Shown: positions 51,449 to 63,735 of the stretch, piece after piece
Position numbering within the stretch: the stretch's first letter is position 1
Layout of the letters: every line of letters starts with the position of its first letter
DNA from: Kalaharituber pfeilii
Taxonomy: Eukaryota > Ascomycota > Pezizomycetes > Pezizales > Pezizaceae
DNA: 64,000 nt
Reading direction: 5' to 3'
NCBI GenBank assembly: GCA_015179045.1
Contig: WHUZ01000036.1
Location: 62,001 to 126,000, forward strand
Position numbers and translations under genes: made by a program
Notes under the pieces: model-generated
What the model saw: the letters and a program-made list of their open reading frames with translations, nothing else
Database searches by the model: none
Told to the model about the DNA's origin: nothing

Positions 51449-52595
51449 TTTTTTTTTTTTTTTTTTTTTTATATCATTAATCGCTTGCCGCCCTACGGGC
51501 TATGGCGATGTTGTGCTATATAAATAAATAAAAAAGAGTTAAAAACACCGTCAGAGAATCTCCCGCCTAAAAACACCAATCCTAGCCTCCCCTACCGTTT
51601 CTAACTACATGTGATGCCCGCGGACTCTTCAATAGCGCGGGTGGAGCCCGATATGACCCCCTATACCTTCCCCCTCTCCGGCTCATAACGGACCGCGGTC
51701 AGCCATCTCCCGCTCAGTCTGACCTTTCCCCTTCCCTTTCCTTCCCCAGGTATACCACCACCGAGCTCGTTTTTTTTCCCTCCTCCACCAAAATTGACTT
51801 CCTCCTCAACCAGCGAATTCCGTCTATCCTCCCCAAATCCCGGTTCGCTGCCTCCAGCCAGGCCTTAACCTTCCCCAAATCCTTCCGCAAGGCAATTCCA
51901 TGCACCACGATGCCGTGTCTACCTCTTGTCTTGGCATCGGTGGAGGGCTCCTTGCCTACCTTCCGTGTGGCCGGAGGCGGTGGTGGCGGTGTTGGTGTTG
52001 GTGGTGGTGGTGGTGTTGGTGGTGGTGGTGGCGGTGCCGGCGGTGGCGTAGGTGGTGCCGGTGCTGGTGCTGCCGGCTTCGGTGATGGAACTGGCCCTTC
52101 ACCGAGCCGGGGTGCCTTTCTCTTTCTCGTCCGAGTAGAGATTGGCGGAGATGCCTCCCGCTTTGTCTTCGGCGGTGGCGGTGTTGGTACGACGGAAGGC
52201 TGTGGTGGCGGCGGCGGTGGAGTGGTTGTGGTGGGTGGGTCCGCCTTTCGCTTCCCGGGCTGGGTGGCGGTGGTGGTGGTGGTGGCGGTGATGGTGGTGA
52301 TGGCGGTGGAGTCTCCACCCACGTGATGGGGCTGAACCCCAGTTGTGGCGGAGGGGGTGGCGGTGGTGGCTTCACCCATCGTTCTCCGTTCCAGATGGGT
52401 TTCTCCTTTGCCGCGGTCCCGTGGTCTACCCTGTACTCCCCTTTTTCAGGGTCTGTGCACACAAGAACCAAGTATGTTCCCTTTTCTTTTCCGCCGTAAC
52501 GATGGTAGAGAAAATTCCCCACGCTGACCACGGCGTCGTTGAACCGCTTACTATCCATGGCCTTGGCGCGACAGGGATGGGGTTGATGTGCTGGA
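51449..52595 (-). mobile_element. Gag-only retroposon G3, type A tail
   Basis: Flanks CCGGGGGTGAG (51438-51448) and CCGGGGGGTGAG (52596-52607) are a target duplication differing in G-run length. 1147 bp: 37-nt leader, gag-like coding region, 3' UTR, CGCCATAGCCC-GTA-GGGCGGC tail and poly(A). It lies in the 5' UTR of the big LINE. Its leader is shorter than in G1 and G2, so it may be slightly 5'-truncated. Confidence 0.85.
51714..52558 (-). pseudogene. Gag-like protein of G3 (two frames)
   Basis: Begins MDSKRFNDAVVSVGNFLYHR with GTYLVLVCTDPEKGEYRVDH, a proline run, and LGFSPITWVETPPP as in G1. The C-terminal part (KRKADPP ... RKRKAPRLGEG ... proline run ... GIVVHGIALRKDLGKVKAWL ... GKKTSSVVVYLGKE, stop at 51714) lies in the -1 frame. 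The switch must occur within GGTGGTGGCG-type repeats around 52240-52320. A zero-frame C_CCG_GGA lies near 52255, a weak slippery candidate; a simple indel is equally possible. Confidence 0.7.
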
Positions 52596-53413
52596 CCGGG
52601 GGGTGAGTGGCGAGTGTGTGTGTCGATCGTAGAAGGTGGCGTTGGTGGTATGGTTGAGTGGCGAGTGTGTATTGTTGGGGATAGTGGCGTCCGGGTGGCA
52701 AATTTTCGTAGTGTGGGAGGCCTCTGATGGGGTCTCGAGGTGCCCCCGCTGTCGAGGTGACTGTGTGGGCTGAAGGTGGGTTGGGGAGGTTGGTGGAGGT
52801 TCTGGGGCACGTTCCAAGAGCGTTGATGGCTGTTTCCTCGGGGGAAGGTGTCTGAATGATCGTTTCTTGTCAGTATCTGGAGGTCCCCGCGACCGTCGGG
52901 CCGAGGGGCGTCGTTTGTAGTTGTCTGCTTGTCGCTGGCTGTCTTGTAGGCCGAGATACGGCCTCGGTCACGTGACGTTGGACGTGGCCCGAGGAGGTTG
53001 TAGAGGTGTGTGAAGGAAATGACTGGAAGCAGGTAGAAGCGTCAGGAATATCGGGGAATGAGCTCGGCAATACCTGTCGCTGGTGGATTCCGGAGTCTTC
53101 CAGCAGGTTCTAGGGCTTTCCGGCTGGTTCTACGGCTTTCCGGCAGGTTCTGGGGATCCGGGTTCTTCTAGCAGATTCTGGCAGGTTCTCGGGTTCGGGT
53201 TGTTAAGCGATGACCGGGATGCTGGCGGCCATGTTGCTTTAGCAACCTTACAGGTGCAGAGATATATACCGGAGTGCTAGAAGGAGTATGACGAGTTACG
53301 AGGGGGTCAGGGTCTGCTGCACGTGTACGAGTACTGGCATGTAGTATGTTGATTGCCAGTATAGGACCGGGGCTTGGGGATCTTGGGCGAGGGGTCCAGG
53401 TTGGATTATTACA

Positions 53414-53605
53414 ATCTATCAAATTCCATGCTGGCAAGAGAGACCTGTCATAATTGTTGAGTTGAGCTCAGGTTGCTGGACTATTTGGCACTTCAGCCCT
53501 TTAGCTTATGTGCAAGCTATGTCAAATACGACTGGGTTTAATACAGCGCGAGGTGTAACCAGCAGTACTTATAACGAGTGGCCGCGATTCCTATAACTAT
53601 AGTAC
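53414..53605 (+). repeat. Continuation of array IV and inverted-repeat arm
   Basis: Continues the satellite cut at 44416 and matches 36122-36325, ending in GAGTGGCCGCGATTCCT. After about 53606 to 54290 there is moderate AT-rich sequence in which no gene or repeat was recognised. Confidence 0.8.
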
Positions 53606-54289
53606 TAGCATGTGGCCACCTCGCGACCGCGAGGGTGAGTGTAGGTGTAGCGGTAGTGGATAAGGGACCCGTAAAGTCGGCGTCAAGTGACTGTACACTC
53701 TTTACCAGTTCCATGACCGTACAATCTCTTTTCTCTGCATTTATTCATATCGGTATATTCTCATTGTTATTTATAATATCACGTAATCCCACTCCTGCAT
53801 CCAGGGAGCTCTACTATTAATTTTATATATTTTGTAGAGTATAATACTAATAATTGTAGAACCTATGGATAGTGAAACCCTCGTTACAGCCCATAAACTC
53901 TACCTAAATTCCGGTGAATATCTACCCACAATGATATTGCTCAGATGTCCAGCATATGCCCTTTTAGGTGTACCCAGCTTCCTTATCCGCCCTCTAGACC
54001 CACGTATAAATGCTATTCAAGTGAGAATATCAACACGTGTAAGGTAATTAAAAAGATATAACTAATACAGCTGGAATGATGGCAAGAGAATATGAGAAAG
54101 TGGAAGAATTGAAAGCTGAGGGTGATGATGAAGAATAGACATAGCTATCGCTATCTATAGAGTGTTTGCAATTTAAAAAACAGTAAAGGGTGGGGAATGG
54201 AGTCTAAGTCAGTAGGTACTGTAGTAGCCGATGATTGTAACCTTTGGCAGGTGCCCCTTTATCACCCCGCCATGCTGTACCAGTCTAGC

Positions 54290-56235
54290 ACATTCTTATT
54301 TTGCCCCATCTCACACCATCGAGAGTAATCTGCCATACCTGTAAAATTGTAAATTGAGCGCATTTTGGCATATCTCGCACCATCAAAGCAGGTTTTGTTG
54401 TATCTGTCAAATTAGGCCATACCGCCTCACTTTGCACCGTAGAAAGGGGCCAGTCTTAACTGTGAATTGAGCTTATTTTACCATGTTCCACGCTGCCAGG
54501 TGGGTCTTGCCGTACTTGTCAAATTTGGCTCATTCTGCTGTTCTCAGACTGTGGAAAGAGTCCAGTACTTGCCAACTTGAGCTCATTCTGCTACATCTCA
54601 CATTATTGAGGAGCTGTCATGCCTATCAAATTGTACTCGCCCTACTATATCTCATGTTGGCAAGAGAGATCTACCAATTCCTGTCAAATTCGGCGTATTC
54701 TGCTGCATCTCCCAGGCTGAAATAGAGCTGCCATACCTGTCAAATTTGACTCTCGTTCTGCTGCATCTTGTGCATCGAATAACTTGTGCTCATTCTGCTA
54801 TATCTCACAATGCGGAAAGAGTCCTATTATACCTGTCAAATTTGGCTCACTCTGCTACTCTCCTATGGAAAGGTGCTACTATACCTACCAAATTGAGTTC
54901 GTTTTACTACATCTCATGCTGGTAAGAGAGGTGTGCCATACTTATGAAATTTGGCTCATTCTTTTGTATCTCGTGCCATAGAATAGTCTTGCCATACCTA
55001 TATACTTGTTAAAGTTAGTTTATTCTACTGTATCTTATATTGTCAAGGGAGACCTACACACCGGTCCAATTGGGTTCATTTTGCTGCATCTCGTGCTATC
55101 AAGAGAGACCTACTCTTTTTTTTTTTTTTTTTAATTTCATGTAACTCCACTTGCAGCTGTTCGCCATGGCAGGGCAAGAGAGACCTACTATACCTACCAA
55201 ATTCAGCTCATTCTGTTGCTTTTATGCTATGGAAAGAGTCCTGTAATACTTGTCAACTTGAGCTCATTCGGCCACATCTGGCGCCATTGAGAGAAAGCTG
55301 TCATACCTGTTAAATTGAGCTTATTCTGCCTCATTTTTGCCTGTCAAGGTCATATCTGTCAACTTGACCACAGCCATCCTCATCTTATGCCATTGAGGGA
55401 GACTGTTATACCTATTAAATTCGGCTCATTCTGCTGCATCTCACACCATTGAGGAGCTATCATACCTGTCAAAGTGCCTGTCAAATTCGGCTCATTTTAC
55501 TGCATCTCGTGAGGTGAAATAGACCTATCATACCTATCACATTTGACTCGTTCTGCTGCATCTCGCACTATTGAGGAGCTGTCGTGCCTGTAAAATTGAG
55601 GAGCTGTCGTGCCTGTTAAATTGAGGAGCTATCGTGCCTGTCAAATTGAGGAGCTGTCATCCCTATCAAAGTGCCTGTTAAATTCGGCTCATTTTGCTGC
55701 ATCTCACGGGGTGAAATAGACCTACCATACCTGTCAAATTTGACTCGTTCTACTGCACCTCGCACCATTGAGGAGCTGTCGTGCCTGTAAAATTGAGGAG
55801 GTGTCATGCCTGTCAAATTAAGGAGCTGTCGTGCCTGTCAAAGTGCCTGTCAAATTCGGCTCATTTTGCTGTTTCTCGCAGGGTAAAATGGACCTACCAT
55901 ACCTGTCAAATTTGACTCGTTCTACTGCACCTCACACCATTGAGATGCTGTCGTACCTGTCAAAGTGCCTGTCAAATTCAGCTCATTTTGCTGCATCTCG
56001 CGTGGTGAAATGGACCTACCATACCTGTCAAATTTGACTCATTCAGCTGCATCTCGTGCCATCGAATACCTGTCAGATTGTACTCTTATACCTGTCAGAT
56101 TCAGCTCACTCTATTACTCTTATGCTATGGAAAGCTACTGCTGTACCTATTAAATTGAACTCATTCTGCTTCATCTCCCGCTGGTCAGAGAGATATACCA
56201 TACCTATAAATTTTGTCTCATTCTTCTGTATCTTG
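54290..56235 (+). repeat. 57-bp minisatellite array V, divergent
   Basis: About 33 degenerate units with ACCTGTCAAATT and GGCTCATTCTGCTGCATCTC. The spacing is still 57 bp (for example 55490-55547), but the GGCCTG half is replaced by GAGGAGCTGTC or AATAGACCTA. More diverged from arrays I-IV than those are from each other. Confidence 0.8.
55115..55174 (-). mobile_element. 60-bp micro-insertion of a type B tail
   Basis: Minus strand: CCCTGCCATGGCGAACAGCT, GCAAGTGGAGTTACATGAAA, poly(A). Exact 15-bp duplication CAAGAGAGACCTACT (55100-55114, 55175-55189). The 3' stem has changed to GUGGAGU, weakening the hairpin. Confidence 0.93.
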
Positions 56236-56339
56236 TACTGAGTACTGGTATATTGAGGTTCAGGAGGATGTGAACTTTTCATTCGGTATATTGATATGGC
56301 TTTCATGGTTGTATGTTGAGGTTCAGGAGAATGTGCTAA

Positions 56340-56720
56340 GATCATTGTCTGATAGAGATTTCAATGTACGCCAAGAGGGATATAACTCGGTACTATATGA
56401 TGGCTTTCATGGTTGTCACCAAGGTCTTTTCGACAGGGGTTCGGTGTATACTAAGAGGGATGTAATTCAGTACTATATAAGATGATTGGTTGTTGCTAAG
56501 GTCTTTTTTGACAGGAGTTAGGTGGCTGCCAAGAGGGATATAACTCAGTACTATAATAGATGGTTGGTTATTATCAAGGTCTTTTTTGACAGAGGTTAGA
56601 TGGCCATTAAGAGGGATGTAACTTAGTACTATAATAGATAGTTGGTTGTTGCCAAGGTCTTTTTTGACAGGAGTTAGGTAGCTACCAAGAGGAATATAAC
56701 TCAATACTATAATAGATTAT
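56340..56720. repeat. 78-bp tandem repeat, about 5 copies
   Basis: Units contain AGAGGGATATAACTCAGTAC, GGTTGTTGCCAAGGTC and TTTTTTGACAGG. Consecutive TTTTGACAG motifs are 78 bp apart (56510, 56588, 56666). Non-coding. Confidence 0.85.
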
Positions 56721-56945
56721 AATAGCTGACAGTAGGTCTAAGTCAATGGCAGGTCTGAGCTGACAGCAGGTTTAAGCCAACATTAAGTCTTAGTATTTTA
56801 ACCAAATTTCTTGGCAATATGACTAAATTGAGATTAAAATACTAGGCAGCTTATAACCAACTCATATAATCCTTAGCAAGCTGAGTTCACTCCTAAGTAT
56901 TGGGATATAAACTTAACTTTATAATATACTACTCTAGTTTAGTAT

Positions 56946-57689
56946 TGTTACGGGCGTGAGGGGCTCTGGCTCCGGTGGGCGCTGGACGGCACCGGATGTT
57001 ACGGCTACGGTGGGGTGAATACGGCGGGTCGGGGTCGCCACGGAAGTGTGTATACGGCGGTTCCGGAATGACTACGGAGGCGTATATACGGCGGACCGGA
57101 AGGGCAGCTACTCGGCGGGGAGCGCGCAGCGGAGCGGAGCGATTCACGGGCGTATTGAGGGAACGATAGGTTCAGAGTTATAGAGAACTAGAGAACACCG
57201 CTAGTGTCTTGATTCTTCTAACTATGCTATCGCCAGCCGGCGCTTATATAGACTTCAGCGCAGCCACACATGAGGAGTCAACGAATGAATAATTGGCTGG
57301 CAATGCGGCGATTCCTTATCAATGCCAATACCCGTGGTAATAGGCATACGTAACGAAAACATGCAAAAATAGTACGGGACAAAGATAACGAATGTACTAA
57401 TGCATGTGCGTATATAAATAAAGCTTCCGTAACTCGAGTGTATGCATCAAGCTGCATTCCGAATGACACACCCTTCCGTAGTACTGCCCTATCTAAACGA
57501 TGCGAGAATCAACAGCCAAGCCTAACGGGTGATCAGTCCGGTCAATCAGCATTAGTCTTATGTTCGATTACAGGGTCAGCGTTATCCCCTTGGCGGGTAA
57601 GTCTTCACCTTTAGCCGTGGCAGCTAGTTAGTAGTGGAACCCTTGCCCCTTGCCACAGTGGTAGGCAAGTTTCCACCTTAGCCGTAACA
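56946..57689. repeat. Solo LTR, probably gypsy type
   Basis: Starts TGTTACGGGCG and ends AGCCGTAACA, a clear TG...CA pair with an inverted TGTTACGG. Exact 5-bp duplication AGTAT (56941-56945, 57690-57694). 744 bp; contains TATACGGCGG-rich repeats at its left and a TATATAA element near 57410. No internal region remains. Confidence 0.9.
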
Positions 57690-57699
57690 AGTATAACAT

Positions 57700-59500
57700 A
57701 AATATATGAATTTAGTATTTATATTAGTCCAAGTTAATATAAGTTAGTTTTTTAGTACAAGTTTTTACTTTATACTAATACTGATCTTTCTCCTAGTTAT
57801 ATTATTAGTATTGCTTGTTTTAGTCTTCTGGGTTTATTTTTCTTTCTTTACTTTTTTATTACCTGTTGGCCTCTTTACTTTTGTTGTTGAGAGAGGAAGA
57901 AGAAGACTGTAAATATTCTTATAGTTACTATTTTTACTCTCTCAAGTTATCCGTTTTCAGTAGTTACTTTAGTTTAAAGAACCATATAGGGCTTTCAAGA
58001 TTTTCTAGAAAGATAGGGTCCCTAAAGTAATCTAGAAGAGGTTAGTGCTATAGAAATAAAAGATAATTATATGTAGTTAATAAAGAGTTATTTCTTCTAG
58101 ATTAATATATTAAATAAATTCAAGAACTACTTATTTGTCTTTATTGAAATGTTTAAGAGCTCTGTCTTCTACTTATAGATTTCTTCTCTTAAAGAAGTAT
58201 CTAAGTATTCTTTGTTGATAAATAGATAAAGCTTCTACAGGCCTAAGTAAATAGTTTCTAGTTACACTGTTGGTACTAAGTACTAAAGATAGAATATTAA
58301 GGCCTTGGTAAGAGTTACTATTGTAGTTGTTAATAAAAGTGTATGTTATTGGATGGTAAGAGGAAGAGATAAGTCTAATTGCTTTAAATTATATTCTATT
58401 CATAATAAAGAAAACTATTTAATTTAGATAGCTTTAGAACTTGTCTACTAGAGGACTCTCTATATGTTATGAGGTACGTTGAGAGTAAGCCATTTACTAA
58501 ATAACTAAGTACGACATGAAATATAATTAAATATAAGTTACGGAAAATAAAGTAGTTAAGGTAGTAAGAAAGCTTTATATTTATTAGGATTGAGTTCCAA
58601 GTCCTTGCTCTTCTAACTTTAGTGAGTCAAGCTTCTATTTATATAAAATATAGTTCTTCAAAGTTGTTAACAAATTCAGCTTGAACGGATTCTGGGGATC
58701 AAGCCAGACTCTGAAAAATGCCAAGTTATAGCCTTTCTTTTTGACCAACCCTTACAATAAATTCTAAGATAACAAATGCGAGAACTTGAAATCTCTAATA
58801 CAAGCCTCTATCTAAAAATACTATTATAACTCCAGTTGCTATGTAAAGACCAATAGCAAAGAAAAAATAAGAAAAGATTATTATACAACAAATAGTATAA
58901 TAGGAGCTGTCGGAAGAGTTAGTAACTAAGATTGCTAATCTTAGTAGTTACTTACTTCTTAACTGAAGAAGTTCTACTACTATAAACCTGACTAGTATCA
59001 GATTAGCTAAACTTCCGACTGGTAGGTTTTATAGTTGATAGTACCTTTTGATGACACTTAAACGAGACGGTATTATAGCATGAGAACGATTATGCCTGCA
59101 ATACTATAGATAATTACTAAAGAACTCTCTTGAAGTCTGAAAATCTATCTAGAGTGAGAAATTAAAGCTATATTTATACTACTCTGACTTCTATACAAAA
59201 TTAGTATAGGTTATAAAGTATAGCATACTACATAAAGTTCTGAAACCTAGTACTATTTCATCTACTCTTACTAAAACCTTAGTACTATTTTATCTTAAAA
59301 TAGAAATACTAAAAATAAAGACAGTATAAACTGTATGATACTAAGTTTGTAGGCCTCTATGCCACAATGTTTCAAGGTATAGGGTGTGGTACTCAACTCT
59401 ACAAGCACTGCAAAACAGTACATAATTTGTAAGCAGTATATAACTATAAAACTCAGGGTAATAAGTAAAAGAAATACTTCAGGGTAAGAACAACTTAGAG
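57700..59500. repeat. AT-rich block with degraded repeat
   Basis: Gene-free. 58480-59105 matches 36880-37490 in inverted orientation, including the stretch ending in ATAGCATGAGAACGATTATG. It is less AT-biased than its partner in places and so preserves more of the original element, but no protein motif is recognisable. From 59500 to 60185 nothing was recognised. Confidence 0.65.
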
Positions 59501-60184
59501 AATAATAATAATGGTTAATTATCTACATCAGAAAGAAAGGGAGTTTGCGCCTTCAGTGCCACGAGCACCACAACGCTGGGGCGCTGGGGCGCTGGGGCAC
59601 AAACTCGACTCCACAACATACTACTCCCGCTCAGCTCATCACAAATACATGAGATCGTGCTACTGCATCCCTAATGCACAGGGCGCACTCTACTGAATGA
59701 CTTCTCAGGTACACAGTTGACCCAATAGGCCTCGTTGGTTACGCAGGCGACCTAATAGGCCTCTTTATAACGCTGGTCACCTGGTGAGTCTCGTTGATAA
59801 TGCAGGTTACCTAATGAGTCTTGTTAGTAACGCATGTAACCTAGTAGATGTCATTGAGCACGCTATTGACATGATTGGGCTCATTGGGAACGCAATTTGC
59901 TTTAGGGCCTCATTGGAGGTGCACTGTGATGGTAGTACCACGTTGTCATCTCTGTTTACTCATCCTCATGTGTTCTCAATTTAGTATATATTAAATTATT
60001 TATTCATTCCTAGCTATCACGATATATACAGGCGCCCTTTCACCACCCCTTTATACCCTACCACTCCACTGTATCGCCGTGCCTTTTCATCAACACTCTA
60101 TGCCATACCGCTCCACAGCATTCCCGTACCCTTCCACCACCGCTACATGCCAAACCGCTCCACCGCATTCCTCTAGATTGAGAG

Positions 60185-61068
60185 CACCGCAGAGGAAGGG
60201 CTGCCATACCTGCTAAATTGAACTCATTCGTCCATTCTTGTACTATTGAAACGGCCTCACAGTACTAGTAGCTAACAGATTAAGCTCATATCCATACATC
60301 TCGTGACATTAAAAGAGACCCAACATACCTGTGAAATTGACCTCATTCTGCCATGGTATTGTTGTCGATTGGGCCCTATAGTACATGTCAGATTCAGCTC
60401 ACATTCATATATCCCGCGACGTTGAAAGGGACCTACCACATATATGAAATTACACTCATCATGCCATTCTCGTGCCGTCCAAAGGGCCCTATGGTACATG
60501 TCAGATTCAGTTCATGTTCACATATCTCGCGATGTTGAAAGAGACCCACCGTACCTGTGTATTGAGCTCTCATTGCCATACCCATATATCTCGCGACGTT
60601 GAAAGGGACCCACCATACCTGTGACATTGACCTCATTCTGTCATTCTCGTGTTGTCGATTTAGCCCTACCGTACGTGTCAGATTCCGCTCATGTTCACAC
60701 ATCTCGATGTTGACAGGGACCCACCATATCTGTAAATTGAGCTGATTTTGCAACATCTTGTGCTAGCGGAAGGGCCCTATGGTATCGTGTTAATCTCATG
60801 CTGCCATGTATCACGCTGTAGACGAAGGCCTACCATACCTGTGAAATTAAACTCTTCCTGCCATTCTCGTACTGTCAAAAGGGCCCTGCAGTACGTATCA
60901 ATGTCAGTTTGAGCTCCTGCTCACAAATCTCGTGACTCTGAAAGGGACCCGCCATACCTGTAAATTCAGCTCATGTTGCCACATCTTACACTGGGCCCTG
61001 CGGTACCTGTGAAGTTAAGCTTATGTTCACATATCTCACGGCGTTGAAAGGGGCCTGCCATACCAGTT
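60185..61068 (+). repeat. 57-bp minisatellite array VI, most divergent
   Basis: About 15 units of 56-57 bp with ACCTGTGAAATTGA.CTCATT and GTACATGTCAGATTCAGCTCA alternating, suggesting a dimeric higher-order period near 114 bp. Confidence 0.75.
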
Positions 61069-61081
61069 AATAGAGCTCATT

Positions 61082-61483
61082 TTTCTTTTTTTTTTTTATA
61101 TCAATACTCGCTTGCCGCCCTAAGGGCTATGGCGAGGGTTTTGATTTAAAAAACTCCAAAAGAACGAAAGAAGTAAGCAACTTAAATAACATGATGCCCG
61201 CGGTTTATATAGTGTTGCGGGGGGACGCCCAACATGATCCTCTACTTGTGCCACCGTCCGCTCAATCGCACCTTCTCGACATCCACCTCTTTCTCAAGGT
61301 AGATCACCACCGAACTTGTCTTCTTCCCCTCCTCCTCCAACAATTTCCGCTTCCTAAGCCAGCGAATTCCCTTTACCTTTCCCAACTCCTTATTCGCCGC
61401 TTCCAGCCACTGTCTAACCTTCCCCAGGTCCTTCCTCAACGCGATCCCGTGTATAACGATGCCGGCTCCCCCCTTGGTGGTGG
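61082..61483 (-). mobile_element. 5'-truncated gag-only retroposon G4, type A tail
   Basis: Exact 13-bp duplication AATAGAGCTCATT (61069-61081, 61484-61496). The minus strand encodes GIVIHGIALRKDLGKVRQWL ... KGIRWLRKRKLL ... GKKTSSVVIYLEKE ... VRLSGRW, then a 3' UTR, tail hairpin CGCCATAGCCC-TTA-GGGCGGC and poly(A). Truncated just before the C-terminal domain. Confidence 0.92.
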
Positions 61484-61554
61484 AATAGAGCTCATTGTGC
61501 AGCATTTCGTGCTGTCGAGTGAGACCTGTTAACATATATAAGTAAGTTGTACGA

Positions 61555-61770
61555 TATGTAAGTAGGTTGTGTGAAGGACGAAGAAGGACGAAGAAGAACG
61601 AACAAGCACGAAGAAGGATGACAACATACGAAGAAGGACAAAGAAGCACGAAGAAGGACGACGAAGTATGAAGAAGGACGAAGAAGCACTTTTCATGAAC
61701 ATTAACTCCTGAATGGACTCTTGAATTGACTCCTGAATTGACTCCGGAATTGATTTCGGAATTGACTCCT
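61555..61770. repeat. Simple tandem repeats
   Basis: Degenerate GACGAAGAAG units (61570-61690) followed by 12-bp ATTGACTCCTGA-type units (61705-61770). The 61800-62153 stretch shows nothing recognised. Confidence 0.75.
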
Positions 61771-62153
61771 GAATTCAATATGCAAGTAGGAGCAATTCTC
61801 ACAGTGTCAATACGCCAGCTGGAACTAAATTGATCAGCAACTCGTACTATGCCTAGTCTAGTTGTATCATGGCACTGTGGTAGTCTGGTTGCTATTGGGA
61901 GCTATCCTAGCCGGCCCGTGGGATTACAGCAGGCAGCTGAAATGGCCTGAGTGACCTCATTAGCACTGAATTTAGCAACCTATACAAGACCCAACGGGGG
62001 CCTAGGTGACTGCCGCAGCACTCAATTCAGTAACCCAACGGAGAGCCCAAGCAACTTGGAAGCGAGCCAGTGCGTAGCAGACTCTGCCCCTTTTCAATAC
62101 CATAAACTTGATCCCAATTTTGTAATGTACTAACTAGGGCAGTTCAAGGATAC

Positions 62154-63735
62154 TGTGCCGAAACATAACATCCGCCACCCGTGTTCGAGCTATCTATCAA
62201 CATCCGCTACCTGTATGTTGCTGTTACTAATAGATATGTTTTTTTCTATTACTGTTACTAATGGATACGTTCATTCTGTTATTGTTACTAATGGATACGT
62301 TTCTTCCTATTACTGTTACTAATAGGTAGTTCCTGCTGACTGCTGTTTCGTCTGTTTATTGGTTGCTGTTCTGTTCTTTCATTTAACATACACATAATCT
62401 ACACTACATTGCTATTATGTGTCTGAATCATACAATAACGCCACAGTACCAACTTCACGCCACAGTACTTAATTGCAAGCCATGCATTCTATTACATCCG
62501 CACCTGCCTGATATGTTACACCTGCCTGTCTAGTCATGGTTCTGCAGTCACATCATGCAATGCTCATTATGTATATAATCCTATTTGTTCTGCATCTCTT
62601 TAATCAATCAGACTTATTGGACCCAACAGTACAGACCCAACGGTATAGATCTTCTTTATTCCTTCAGAAGCTCTTTCTTGTTTTTCCTACGTGACGAAGC
62701 CCTCCTTATTCTAAGTGCGAATCTGGAATTCAAGGTCGATGTTCAGTCAAGTTATGAGCCCGGCTTGATGCTGTAAAGGCATCAAGTCGCACTTCTCATT
62801 CCTTCCACTTCTTCGCACCTCTCATTTCGCCTTGTCGCTCTTCGTTACCACTCATTCCTTTAAGTCTCACATTCTCTTGGATTCCCTTTCTTCTATCATT
62901 TCGCGCTTGTACCCACCTCAACCACAATGGCCGACCGTGGTTCTTCTTCCTCGTCCTCTTCCTCTACTACTCCCACACCAACTGACAAAAAATGGGAAGT
63001 CGTCACCATCAAGATTTCGACTCCTACAATTCTCGATAGAACCAACTATAATACTAGGCAAAGCGAAACACGTACCATTCTCGATGCAGCTGATGTACTG
63101 GAAGTAGTACTTGGCATGGAAGTCAAACCGGACCAGGACCGCTATTGCAACTGGGAGCAAAAGAATAAAATAGCCAAACTCCATCTTGTTCAAGTGGTCT
63201 CCCCCGAGTATAAGCACATCATATCACAGAAAAAGACTGTAGCAGAAGCTTGGAGAGAGCTGGAGGATACACTCGACCGCAAGAATGTAACATCTGCGTT
63301 TTATACACTCAATACCTTGCTGGATCTCAAGAAAGATGATTCCACGACTATCGCAGTGCACATCCAAGCCTTTGAAGCACAATGGACTCGTCTCGCTGAC
63401 AAAGTCAATGTGGCAGATAATTCAAGGTCCTACGTTAAGGCACTGCAGCTTGTTCTTGCTGATATTGAGCTGAAAGCGCAGCTTCTTCTTCATATACTTC
63501 CCTCCTCGATGGAGAATATTGTTGACAATCTCCAAAGCAAAGACGGCCTCACCTACGCTAATGTCCGTACTCGGCTCCTGGACCTTCCAAACTCTTCTTC
63601 CTCCTCTGGCGATGCCCTCATTGCTGCTAAGAAAAAGGACAACAAGAAGAAGAAGTTCAGAAAAGAGAATCAACAATCTTCTTCGACCAGTTCCGCCTCC
63701 TCCTCCTCACGCAAGGGCCAATGTTTTTGGTATAA
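62154..63735 (+). mobile_element. Ty1/copia retrotransposon 3, 3'-truncated
   Basis: A probable 5' LTR (TGTGCCGAAACATAAC, 62154, to about 62749), primer-binding site GTTATGAGCCCGG at 62751-62763 and an intact Gag frame. Pol and the 3' LTR are absent; AT-rich DNA begins at about 63735. The left LTR boundary is inferred because no partner LTR is present. Confidence 0.75.
62751..62763 (+). other. Primer-binding site of copia 3 (tRNA-iMet internal)
   Basis: GTTATGAGCCCGG equals the site of copia 1 (17165-17182) and copia 2 (22716-22730). Its presence just before Gag defines the 3' edge of the LTR. Confidence 0.75.

Larger units (their letters stand above)
44968..53012 (-). mobile_element. Full-length Tad/I-type LINE with three insertions
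   Basis: Exact 12-bp duplication AAGGAAATGACT (44956-44967, 53013-53024). From the 5' end: GC-rich 5' UTR, ORF1 (51371-48628), ORF2 (48631 to about 45422), 3' UTR, type A hairpin tail and poly(A). Insertions are the gag-only element G3 (51449-52595) in the 5' UTR, a type B micro-tail (50333-50403) in ORF1, and a type B tail in opposite orientation at the end of ORF2 (about 45345-45440). Without them the element is about 6.7 kb. Confidence 0.92.
44417..53413. repeat. Solo LTR carrying nested insertions
   Basis: Starts TGTAATAAATCGG and ends GGATTATTACA, with exact 5-bp duplication ATCTA (44412-44416, 53414-53418). The LTR itself comprises 44417-44431, 44611-44967 and 53025-53413, about 760 bp. 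It was first left behind by LTR-LTR recombination and then hit by a short LINE (44432) and an 8-kb LINE (44968). Contains an AGAGGC-type tandem repeat near 44680-44705. Confidence 0.88.

Noticed and set aside
52240..52320. Slippery C_CCG_GGA in G3 as a firm frameshift site
   Set aside because: G-containing heptamers slip poorly, no good downstream stem is seen, and the trinucleotide-rich context favours simple indels.
54290..56235. CRISPR-like array
   Set aside because: The repeats are contiguous degenerate 57-bp minisatellite units without unique spacers, in a eukaryotic context, and no cas genes are present.
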